A DNA stretch of 54,432 nt from a bacterium (lineage in GTDB: Bacteria; SZUA-182; DTGQ01; JAFGSM01): positions 1 through 54,432 of the forward strand of contig JAFGSM010000265.1 in NCBI GenBank assembly GCA_016934595.1, written 5' to 3'. A program made the translations under genes and the position numbers. The notes beneath the pieces are model-generated. The model had not been told where the DNA came from. It was given only the letters and a program-made list of their open reading frames with translations, and did not search any database. Below, piece after piece: positions 1 through 7,316 of the stretch (position 1 is the stretch's first letter; every line of letters starts with the position of its first letter).

Positions 1-61
1 ATAAGTTTAATATTATAAATTTGGTATATATTTTAGCGATATAATCTTGCTTTTTCATCAT
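1..61 (-). CDS. Possible start of a further operon gene, running off the left edge
   Basis: On the minus strand an ATGATG at 61-56 opens a frame that stays open to the window edge (20 codons, beginning MMKKQDYIAKIY and turning hydrophobic). It lies 45 bases past the stop of the last pseudopilin gene, on the same strand, so it could be the next gene of the secretion operon. There is no clear ribosome binding site and the piece is too short to identify. It may equally be non-coding. Confidence 0.25.
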   Translation of the reverse strand, partial: MMKKQDYIAKIYTKFIILNL

Positions 62-106
62 CAAAATTACTTTTTACGAGGCCATCATCCTTCATCCCTG
101 AAATTT

Positions 107-559
107 CTAAAAGTTCATCACTATGTCATTGCCGCCGCCCAATGCCCCGTCAGGGCCTGGGCTGGTGATGGTTCTCGCATTCGGATCATAGGAGTAAAGA
201 TTTCCCCATGCATCATAACGTACATCCGCAGATTCGGCATTCATATAGGGGCCGTTCCATCCCCTTTTTTTCCATTTGTTCCAGTTGTCAACACCATCCG
301 GTTTTGTTATAAGATCATTCAGGCATTCCGGGGGTTGCCCTACATCCGCTTCATAACCCTGAAATATGAAAACGCCATCGGAGTTAAGCTCGGGATCGCC
401 GATTATAGCCTTTTTCAGATTTTTCATCTCCTCCTTTGTGGTCGACATCCTTGCGGCGTCTTTTGCGCCGTTAAAATTGGGGATCGCCGCTGAAAAGAGT
501 ATGCCTATGATGATAATAGCCAGGACAACGCTTATCAACGTGAATCCGTTATCCCGCAT
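107..559 (-). CDS. Type II secretion GspG-like major pseudopilin
   Basis: A 150-residue pseudopilin. The N-terminus has a class III prepilin signal: short leader MRDNG, then FTLIS and a hydrophobic helix to about residue 27. Cleavage would fall after Gly5. The mature residue +5, normally Glu, is Ser here, which is unusual because that Glu neutralises the next subunit's N-terminus in the filament. The C-terminal half has the T2SS G-type pattern: NGPYM near 103, DAWGNLYSYDP near 115, and SPGPDGALGG near 132, the region that binds calcium in GspG. The start codon directly abuts the gspF stop, so the two are translationally coupled. It is one of three pilin-like proteins in this operon and the most GspG-like of them. 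Confidence 0.8.
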   Translation of the reverse strand: MRDNGFTLISVVLAIIIIGILFSAAIPNFNGAKDAARMSTTKEEMKNLKKAIIGDPELNSDGVFIFQGYEADVGQPPECLNDLITKPDGVDNWNKWKKRGWNGPYMNAESADVRYDAWGNLYSYDPNARTITSPGPDGALGGGNDIVMNF

Positions 560-1783
560 TTAAAATCCCTTCTTTAATGCCCCGACCGACTTAAATACCG
601 GCATATAGAGGGCAAGGGCGACAAAGCCGATGAGCAGTCCTACAAAGGCAAGGATGAAAGGCTCGGCCATAGAGCTGACATGTTTGAGCGATTCGTTTAT
701 CCTCTCGTCGTAGGAATCAGCAAGCTGATGAAACATGCTGGCCAGGTTTCCGCCCTCTTCGCCCACCTTTGCCATTTGCGCCACTATGCTTGGAAAGCAT
801 TTGTATTGTTTAAGTGAGGTTGAGAGGTTCTCGCCATATTCCACCTGATTTTTGATGGTCCTTATCACCTCGGTATAAAAGAAGTTGCCAACGCTTTTGG
901 CGGTGATTTCAAGGGCAGGGACCATAAGGACGCCGCTTTCGATAAGTGTCGCCAATACCCTTATGAACCTTGAGACGATGATATTTCTTATCAGGAGACC
1001 CATCCCAGGAATCTTGATCTTCGCGTGATCCCAGAGTATTTTGCCTGAAGGGGTCTTTAAAAAGACCTTAACGCTGACAATAAGGCCTGATATCATAATC
1101 AGCCCGTATTTCCATTTCCTTTTCGATGAATCGACGATAAAGATAAGCAGTCTCGTCGGCCCCGGCAGTTGTGACCCGACGGTTTCATAAAGCTCTGCGA
1201 ATTTGGGCACTGTAAAGACAGAGATAAAGAATGCCGCCGCTGTGGCAATAAAGAGGATGACCAGCGGATAGATCATTGCGCCTGTAAGGCTGCCTTTCAC
1301 CCTTTCGGAGCGTTCCATGTATTCGCCCAATTGCTTCAGAACCTTGACCTGATTTCCGGATTCCTCGCCGACGGATATCATGTTTATGATCATCTCATTA
1401 AAGGCCGCAGGATATGTGGATAGCGCCTGGGACAGGGATGCCCCCTCTTCTATTTTTTTATCGATCTCTGTGGTTATCTGCCTTACAGCCTTTGTTCTGC
1501 CTTCCTCTGCCAGTATCTTCAAGGCGCTTCTTAATGTTAGCCCCGAGGATAACAAGCTGCCTAATCCCTTTATGAAGTAATTGGCGTCCTTGCGTTTTAT
1601 CCTTGTCTTAAAGAATTCAGGTTCAGCAGAGCGTTTTTCCTTTCTTGCGGCCTTCTTTACCTCTGTGACAAGGTAGCCCTCCTTGGAGAGTTTCTTGAAT
1701 ACGTCTTCTTTTTTCTCTGCGGTCAGCACCCCGCTGAAAATACGGCCCTCTTTATCCCTTACCTTATAAGTATACTGCGGCAT
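560..1783 (-). CDS. gspF: Type II secretion / type IV pilus inner-membrane platform protein (GspF/PilC)
   Basis: At 407 residues this has the usual GspF/PilC length. It starts MPQYTYKVRDKEGR, typical of the family, and has two T2SSF repeats (about 70-190 and 275-395). The conserved blocks FIKGLGSLLSSGLTL and FIRVLATLIESGVLM open the repeats, and each repeat is followed by long hydrophobic segments. GspF forms the inner-membrane platform that couples the assembly ATPase to pseudopilin polymerisation. The ATPase, secretin and prepilin peptidase are not in the window, so the operon either continues to the left or borrows them from elsewhere. It sits between two pseudopilin genes, 37 bases after the upstream one. 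Confidence 0.9.
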   Translation of the reverse strand: MPQYTYKVRDKEGRIFSGVLTAEKKEDVFKKLSKEGYLVTEVKKAARKEKRSAEPEFFKTRIKRKDANYFIKGLGSLLSSGLTLRSALKILAEEGRTKAVRQITTEIDKKIEEGASLSQALSTYPAAFNEMIINMISVGEESGNQVKVLKQLGEYMERSERVKGSLTGAMIYPLVILFIATAAAFFISVFTVPKFAELYETVGSQLPGPTRLLIFIVDSSKRKWKYGLIMISGLIVSVKVFLKTPSGKILWDHAKIKIPGMGLLIRNIIVSRFIRVLATLIESGVLMVPALEITAKSVGNFFYTEVIRTIKNQVEYGENLSTSLKQYKCFPSIVAQMAKVGEEGGNLASMFHQLADSYDERINESLKHVSSMAEPFILAFVGLLIGFVALALYMPVFKSVGALKKGF

Positions 1784-1820
1784 GATTTATCACCTTCTCT
1801 TTTTTGATGTGTCTGTAGTT

Positions 1821-2315
1821 TTACGTCTTCCATTTCGGATATATCCTGAAGCTTACGATTATATCGTCTTTTGTGCCCGCCTTTTTATCAGGTCCGGCAC
1901 AGATAATCCTCCTTTTTTCAATATCGTATATATACGGGCTTCCCCAGATATCAGTAAACCTTGTGTTTCCCTTGACATAAGGGCCATTCCATATTTTTGC
2001 CCCTGCAGGTTTCTCCAGGAGTTCCTCCAATTTTTTGGGGTGCATCCCCACATCCTGTTCATATAAAAAAATGGCGTTTTCAAGGATCAGCAATTCCTTG
2101 TTTGTGTTTCTTACTGGATCAATCTTTTTGATTTCAAAATCAGACCCGTTTGATGCGGGGTTTATATTACGGTGCATCATGGCCCCAGGCAGATTGAGGA
2201 TAGGGGCGAAGAGGCTCACTGCGACAAACATGACAATGAATCCTCCAAAAAGCACGCCTGCAATCATCAGGGATTTTTGAATGTTCCCCCTGCCTTGATT
2301 AATGAGCCCTTTCAT
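1821..2315 (-). CDS. GspG-like pseudopilin domain protein without a prepilin leader
   Basis: 164 residues. The C-terminal half matches the T2SS G pattern (KIWNGPYVKG near 107, DIWGSPYIYD near 122, CAGPDKKAGTKDD near 138). The N-terminus has no prepilin cleavage motif: a basic stretch MKGLINQGRGNIQK is followed by a transmembrane helix (about 15-40). It is therefore probably a membrane-anchored pseudopilin relative that is not processed by the peptidase, or one with a very divergent leader. Its start overlaps the end of the TPR gene by 17 bases, showing coupling. Role in filament assembly is inferred. Confidence 0.6.
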   Translation of the reverse strand: MKGLINQGRGNIQKSLMIAGVLFGGFIVMFVAVSLFAPILNLPGAMMHRNINPASNGSDFEIKKIDPVRNTNKELLILENAIFLYEQDVGMHPKKLEELLEKPAGAKIWNGPYVKGNTRFTDIWGSPYIYDIEKRRIICAGPDKKAGTKDDIIVSFRIYPKWKT

Positions 2316-3156
2316 TGGTTTGAATCCCCGCTATTTCTAAATATTCTTCCAATACTTTAAAATTATCCTTTGCCATCAAGATGTTGGGATCCAGTTCTAT
2401 AGCCTTTTTATAATGGATCAATGCCTCTTCTATCTGATGGTTTAGAAAAAATGCATTCCCTATATTGAAATATACAGAAGCCTCATTGGAAGATGTGTCG
2501 ATCAACTGGGTATATTTCTTTATCACCTCTTCTATATCGTACTTATTGATTTCCTTGTTAATATCATTGATATCCTTATCGACGGCTGTTTTTACCTCTG
2601 GACTTTGAACGGTCTTCGGGGTCTGTTCCATAGATACGCCCTGCCTTGGCGCCCCTTTTTTCCTGCTTGCAGCCGTCTTTTTCTTTGTCTTTTTTCCCTT
2701 CCCATCCTGGGTTTTAAAAAAGGGCAGGGTGATATTTTTTGAGGCGACACCCCAGGAGGCTGCCCCTCCAGCCAGGAGAATAGCTATGATAACGAGGGAC
2801 ATGACCCTCAGTCTTTTGGCGGGCATTTTCGGTATGGCCTTTTTTTTGTCTTCCTTCTTCCCTGTGTCCCCTTTTGTTTTTTTAAGAGACAGTTTTGAAA
2901 AATGTTTAATAGGCAGTTTTGAAAAATTAAGATGAAATTTGCCAAGAAGTCCCCTTGACTTGCTGGTTTTTTTCGCCCTATCAATGGGCTCAACCGCAGG
3001 AGTGTCATCCTTCCGGATGTTGAGGCTGTCCGGCTTGTCATGGCCGGCGCTGTCTGAAATGGCATTGTCCGGAAAGATTGACAGGTCATCTTCGCATTGA
3101 GGGCTCCCGTTCTCTTTTGGTGCGGGATAATCCTCTTTGATTTCTTTATCCGGCAT
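2299..3156 (-). CDS. Single-pass membrane protein with C-terminal TPR
   Basis: 285 residues: a hydrophilic N-terminal region rich in Lys, Asp and Ser (1-115), a transmembrane helix at about 117-138, a Lys-rich linker (150-175), a charged helical stretch (190-220) and at least one tetratricopeptide repeat at about 226-260 (ASVYFNIGNAFF, EEALIHYKKAIELDPN). The topology suggests a cytoplasmic N-terminus and a periplasmic TPR. TPR membrane proteins often act as scaffolds in pilus and secretion machines; that role is inferred here from position between pilin-like genes. The start is 58 bases after the preceding pseudopilin gene. Confidence 0.65.
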   Translation of the reverse strand: MPDKEIKEDYPAPKENGSPQCEDDLSIFPDNAISDSAGHDKPDSLNIRKDDTPAVEPIDRAKKTSKSRGLLGKFHLNFSKLPIKHFSKLSLKKTKGDTGKKEDKKKAIPKMPAKRLRVMSLVIIAILLAGGAASWGVASKNITLPFFKTQDGKGKKTKKKTAASRKKGAPRQGVSMEQTPKTVQSPEVKTAVDKDINDINKEINKYDIEEVIKKYTQLIDTSSNEASVYFNIGNAFFLNHQIEEALIHYKKAIELDPNILMAKDNFKVLEEYLEIAGIQTNERAH

Positions 3157-3214
3157 ATTTAATTTCGCCTCCGTTTTCTAAATCCTTATCGGCTATAATA
3201 CCTGAAATATATCA

Positions 3215-3712
3215 TCAGTTTTTTATTACAGGGACGCTGGCCTTGACGATATCATCGCCATAACAGATTATCTCTCTGGTTGTATGATCCACCCTGTATC
3301 CTGTGGAATTAGGGTCTGACGCTGCCTGATCGGGGCCGATAGACCATATTACCCAGTTATGCCCCTTCTCATCCCTGTAATAACCGTAGGAATCCCCCTT
3401 TAACTCTCCGAACGGATCGGCCAGTTTTTGCTGGAGGAGCCTGGGGGATGCCTCTATCAAATCGTCCTGCCATATCCTGAAGCTCTCTTCCTCTGTTGAA
3501 TAAGGAAAATCGAATTCGCTGTTTCCAGGATACCTTTTATATCTTTGATTATACGACTCGATCGCTGTCGTTAATGTCCTGAAATCCGCCTCGACCCTTG
3601 AAAGCCTTCCCTGGTCCACCATCCCCCTCAAGGTAGGAACCCCCATGGAGAAGATAGTCCCCATGATCACCATAATGGAGACCATTTCGACATGATCAAT
3701 ACCGCTTCCCAT
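3215..3712 (-). CDS. Atypical pseudopilin-like protein, first structural gene of the operon
   Basis: 165 residues. The N-terminus MGSG is followed by IDHVEM and a hydrophobic helix (about 9-26). If cleavage follows Gly4, Glu falls at the canonical +5 position even though the FTL part of the motif is degenerate. The following PTLRGMVDQGRLSRVEADFRT region and the Gly/Asp-rich C-terminus (DPFGELKGDSYGYY, WSIGPDQAAS) resemble pseudopilins. The start is supported by GAGG nine bases upstream. It lies 21 bases downstream of the sigma-54 regulator and is probably a minor pseudopilin. Confidence 0.6.
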   Translation of the reverse strand: MGSGIDHVEMVSIMVIMGTIFSMGVPTLRGMVDQGRLSRVEADFRTLTTAIESYNQRYKRYPGNSEFDFPYSTEEESFRIWQDDLIEASPRLLQQKLADPFGELKGDSYGYYRDEKGHNWVIWSIGPDQAASDPNSTGYRVDHTTREIICYGDDIVKASVPVIKN

Positions 3713-3733
3713 AATATTTTACCTCAAAAAGGG

Positions 3734-5185
3734 CTAAATGGTTTTTGCCATGGCCAAAGGCTCTTCTTCGAGCTCTTTTTTATATTCCTTGTTTCCTGGC
3801 GCATATTCCTTATATCCGTCTTCAAGATCATATTTCTCTATCCTGTAGCATATCTGATCGCGGGTCATTCCAAGAAGCCTTGCAGCATGCGTCCTGTTGC
3901 TCGAGCACAAATCAAGCGCCTGCTTCACAAGGTCCTTTTCAAGGGCGTAAAAGTCTATCCCCTCTGGGGGGAGTGCGCACATGCGCTGTTTTCTTAACAA
4001 ACACTTATCATCACGAAGATCCAATGGCAGGTCCTCAATGACTATCTCTTTCTTATTGCCTAAAAGCATTGCCCTCTCGATGCAGTTGCGAAGCTCCCTG
4101 ATATTTCCAGGCCAGTTGTATTGCATCAGGACATTAAGGGCGGACCTGGATATGGATTTTACATCCTTCCTGAATTTTTTGTTAAATTCCTCTATCAACA
4201 TGTCTGCCAGTATAGGTATTTCCTCTTTTCTTTCCCTTAATGGCGCCAGATTCAGGTTTATTATATTAAGCCTGTAGTAGAGATCCTCCCTGAACCTTTT
4301 TTCCTGAATGGCCGGTTTTAGTTCCTGGTTGGTGGCGGCTATGACCCTGACATCGACATTTATGTCCTTTAGCCCTCCCACCCTTTTGAACGACCGTTCC
4401 TCCAGGAAATACAATATCTTGGCCTGGAGGGTTAGCGGCATATCTCCAACCTCGTCAAGGAATAATGTCCCTCCGTCCGCAAGCTCAAGCAGTCCCTTTT
4501 TGCTGTTTTTCGCATCTGTGAACGCACCCTTTTCATATCCCATAAGCTCGCTTTCAAGTAGGGTTTCAGGGACTGAAGAGCAGATGATCTGCATAAAAGG
4601 GCCGCTTGCCCTGTCGCTGTTCTCATGGATCATCCTTGCAAGCAGGCTCTTACCCGTGCCGCTTTCTCCTGTGATGAGAATTGTTGATGCCCCTGTTTTT
4701 GCTATTTTTGCCACTGTATCAAAGACATCCTGCATGCACCTGCTTTTTCCCACCATCCTTGTTTCCCCGTATTCATGCTGAAGTTTTTCCTTAAGCTCCT
4801 TTATCTCGCGTCTTAATTTTGTGGTTTCCAGGGCGTTATTTATTGTTATGACAAGCTTGTCGAAATTTACGGGCTTTTTAAAATAGTCATATGCCCCGAC
4901 CTTCATGAAATCCACGGCGCTGTCCACGCTGCCGTATGCGGTGATAATGATGACGAGCAGATCAGGATATTCCTCCTTTGTATGTCTCAGAATATCCATT
5001 CCGTCCATATCCGGGAGGCATTGATCGAGCATGATCAGATCAAAGGATTCATCCTTCAGAAGATTCATGGCGGATTTGCCGTCTTCGGCGCCCTTAACGT
5101 CGTATCCCTCCCTTTTCAAGCGCTCCGTTAATGACCATCTCAAGGATTTTTCATCATCAACGATCATGATCCTTTCAGAGTGCAT
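3734..5185 (-). CDS. Sigma-54-dependent response regulator (NtrC family)
   Basis: Receiver domain (1-120, phospho-acceptor Asp54 in IMLDQCLPDMDG), AAA+ sigma-54 interaction domain with Walker A GESGTGKS, Walker B LFLDEVGDM, arginine-finger region and WPGNIREL, and a C-terminal Fis-type helix-turn-helix (NRTHAARLLGMTRDQICYRI). The sigma-54-contacting loop reads GAFTDA rather than GAFTGA. I prefer the ATG at 5185 (483 residues): GGGG lies six bases before it. An in-frame ATG at 5212 gives nine more residues but a poorer site. It is encoded 45 bases after the kinase gene and is its likely partner. With a sigma-54 promoter upstream of the operon, it probably activates its own secretion genes. Confidence 0.9.
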   Translation of the reverse strand: MHSERIMIVDDEKSLRWSLTERLKREGYDVKGAEDGKSAMNLLKDESFDLIMLDQCLPDMDGMDILRHTKEEYPDLLVIIITAYGSVDSAVDFMKVGAYDYFKKPVNFDKLVITINNALETTKLRREIKELKEKLQHEYGETRMVGKSRCMQDVFDTVAKIAKTGASTILITGESGTGKSLLARMIHENSDRASGPFMQIICSSVPETLLESELMGYEKGAFTDAKNSKKGLLELADGGTLFLDEVGDMPLTLQAKILYFLEERSFKRVGGLKDINVDVRVIAATNQELKPAIQEKRFREDLYYRLNIINLNLAPLRERKEEIPILADMLIEEFNKKFRKDVKSISRSALNVLMQYNWPGNIRELRNCIERAMLLGNKKEIVIEDLPLDLRDDKCLLRKQRMCALPPEGIDFYALEKDLVKQALDLCSSNRTHAARLLGMTRDQICYRIEKYDLEDGYKEYAPGNKEYKKELEEEPLAMAKTI

Positions 5186-5230
5186 TTTCTGCCCCTTTTC
5201 TATAGAATCCATTCATTTTTAAGCATCCCC

Positions 5231-6634
5231 TTAACACAGTATATTTTCCCCCTTCATGAGTTTGGGCAGGCTGACAATAAATGTCGTCCCTTTCCCTGGT
5301 TCGCTTTCCACGCTTATCTCACCCTGATGCGCCTCTATGACCCTTTTTGTAACGGAAAGTCCTATGCCCGTGCCCGAGCGTTTCGTAGTAAAGAAAGGGC
5401 TAAATATCTTCTTCATATTGTCCCTGGATATCCCCTTGCCTGTATCCTTTATGTTTATAAAGATATTTTTTCCCTTCTGGGATGAGCTTATGGTCAGGAT
5501 ACCTTCCACTTCATCCATGGCATGAAAGCCGTTTATCATGAGATTAGTAAATGCCTTCCCCAAAAGCCTGGGATCGATCATCACCATAGGGATTGACCCA
5601 TCCATGTCCTTGATGACTCTTATATTGTTTTTGCCTGCGCCGTGTTGAACTATCGAAATGCTTTCCTCAAGCAGGGAGTTGATATCGTAGTTTATAAGCT
5701 CGGGACGAGGCCTCCTTACACAACGAAGAAGGTCATCCACGATCTTGTCCATTCTGCCGATCTGAACCCTGATCTCCCTGATGATCTCCCTCTGTTCGGT
5801 TTCAAGGTCTTGTTCCAGCATTCCGCTCAGGTTGTCTATGCCTGCCAGGGGGTTTCTGATCTCATGGGCAAGGCCTGCAGCAAGCTCCCCTATTGAGGCC
5901 AGATTCTCGCTTTCCTTAAGCTTTGATTCCAGCCTGGTTTTTTCTGTCACGTCCCTCATTATCGATGAATAGCCTGTTATCTTTCCGTCTTTATCCCTTA
6001 TTGCGGTTCTTGTGAGGTTTACCATTATGATTTTTCCGTACTTTGTCATCCTCTCGGTCTGGTAGTCTTTGACGAATCCATTTACATAGACCTCATGAAA
6101 GAGGTTTGTCAATTCCCCTTCTTTTCTCTGCCTTTCAGGAACCATTGTATGAATCGGCTTGCCGATCATTTCATCAGCCATATAGCCGAATATCTCTTCC
6201 GCCCCTTTGTTCCACAAACGAATTATTCCGTTGTTGTCGAAGCTTACGATGGCATCGGCTGAGCTTTCAATGATGGCGGAGAAATATTTTTCAGCGCTTT
6301 CCGTCTTTTCCCTATAGATTTTTGTCGCTGTGATGACAAGGCATAAGGCAATGCCTGACACCAGCATGACCGTCGCTATGGTCGTTATCGCAAACAGATA
6401 GTGCATAGTCGCCCTGTCTGATGCCTTAAAATAAACACTCTCCGTGTATTGCCAGATGGAATAAACTACCCACATGACAGGGATGCTCCAAAGGGTCAAC
6501 CGGACTATAGGGGATACCTTTTTCTCCCTTTCATAGACCGATTTGAGGCCTTCCTTGCCTTTCGTTATTATATCGGAGCCGGGCGAAAACCTTTTTCCAA
6601 AAATCTGGTCTATCTTCCAACAGTTTCCGTTCAT
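5231..6634 (-). CDS. PAS-domain membrane sensor histidine kinase
   Basis: 467 residues from the ATG at 6634, which is preceded by GAGG five bases upstream; a TTG one codon earlier is unlikely. Two transmembrane helices (about 46-64 and 80-103) enclose a very short outer loop, so sensing is probably by the membrane region or by the PAS domain (about 115-235). HisKA motif GLAHEIRNPLAG with His257, and a HATPase domain with DTGKGI, a PFFTTK F-box and SGTGIGLSV G2 box. It phosphorylates a receiver, most likely the NtrC-type regulator encoded directly downstream. It is the first gene of the secretion operon. Confidence 0.9.
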   Translation of the reverse strand: MNGNCWKIDQIFGKRFSPGSDIITKGKEGLKSVYEREKKVSPIVRLTLWSIPVMWVVYSIWQYTESVYFKASDRATMHYLFAITTIATVMLVSGIALCLVITATKIYREKTESAEKYFSAIIESSADAIVSFDNNGIIRLWNKGAEEIFGYMADEMIGKPIHTMVPERQRKEGELTNLFHEVYVNGFVKDYQTERMTKYGKIIMVNLTRTAIRDKDGKITGYSSIMRDVTEKTRLESKLKESENLASIGELAAGLAHEIRNPLAGIDNLSGMLEQDLETEQREIIREIRVQIGRMDKIVDDLLRCVRRPRPELINYDINSLLEESISIVQHGAGKNNIRVIKDMDGSIPMVMIDPRLLGKAFTNLMINGFHAMDEVEGILTISSSQKGKNIFINIKDTGKGISRDNMKKIFSPFFTTKRSGTGIGLSVTKRVIEAHQGEISVESEPGKGTTFIVSLPKLMKGENILC

Positions 6635-6984
6635 CAATGCCTCTTTATAAAATTATCTCTAAAGCAAAAACCCCAAAGGCTTTTCGATTATGCGAAAGAT
6701 CCGCTTAATCTTTTAAATCATGCCGCAATATTAAACTATCCTAAAATGGATAATCTTTATTATTATCGGCAAATCTTTTAAATATCTTACTATGAAGATA
6801 CATTTTCATCCTCGGTAGCGAATAATTTTTGTTCATGTATTTAATCAGTTAAATCATTATGCATGAGCGCCTCCTGTTTGTACTGACGGTTTTTGAGCAT
6901 ATATAGCATATATAATAAATATAATAAATCATCATAAAAACATATAGTTACAAACTAACATCTACTCAATGGGCCTTTTTATAA

Positions 6985-7020
6985 GTGACGTATTTGGAAC
7001 ATACCTGCCTTTTACGTCAC
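6985..7020. repeat. Perfect 8-base inverted repeat, possible operator
   Basis: GTGACGTA at 6985-6992 is mirrored by TACGTCAC at 7013-7020, with 20 bases between the arms. The spacing of arm centres (28 bases) is not a whole number of turns for a simple dimer, so it could be a hairpin or two half-sites. It lies downstream of the sigma-54 promoter match, inside the presumed leader of the secretion operon. Confidence 0.45.
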
Positions 7021-7146
7021 CTCTCTTAAATCCTTTTGCCTAATAAATAATATCATCAAAAATCAATTTTATAGCTCAAATATATTTTATTTTACAAATT
7101 ATCCTTCCCTTTTTTAAAATTAATCTTTAGCTGCATTATTAAAAAA

Positions 7147-7162
7147 GGCAAAAGATATGCCA
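7147..7162 (-). promoter_or_regulatory. Sigma-54 promoter match for the secretion operon
   Basis: Read on the minus strand the sequence is TGGCATATCTTTTGCC. It carries the -24 GG and -12 GC doublets with the exact spacing of the consensus TGGCAC-N5-TTGC and one mismatch in the conserved bases (T for C). It points toward the kinase, sigma-54 activator and pseudopilin genes, whose first ATG is about 500 bases away. The operon encodes its own sigma-54 activator, which supports the assignment. Transcription would begin near 7135. Confidence 0.55.
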
Positions 7163-7316
7163 CTAAATATTTTTATTGGAAAAAGACCATATAAATGCTC
7201 ATCCTGCCCTAACCAATAATACACACTGATCATGATCTTATATTGCCATCTCGCCGATAATAATATAGATATAACTGTTTCTATCTATGGAAAGGTATAG
7301 AAGGATATAAGGGATA

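Larger units (their letters stand above)
6635..7316. other. AT-rich divergent intergenic region (about 680 bases)
   Basis: This separates the leftward secretion operon from the rightward hybrid-kinase gene. It holds a sigma-54 promoter match (7147-7162, minus strand) and a perfect 8-base inverted repeat (6985-7020). If the sigma-54 promoter is used, the secretion operon mRNA has a leader of about 500 bases. I see no credible open frame or structured RNA of a known class in the rest. Confidence 0.6.

Noticed and set aside
6995..7008. TTGGAACATACCTGCC as a plus-strand sigma-54 promoter for the hybrid-kinase gene
   Set aside because: The GG and GC doublets are 11 bases apart and not 12, and several other positions differ.
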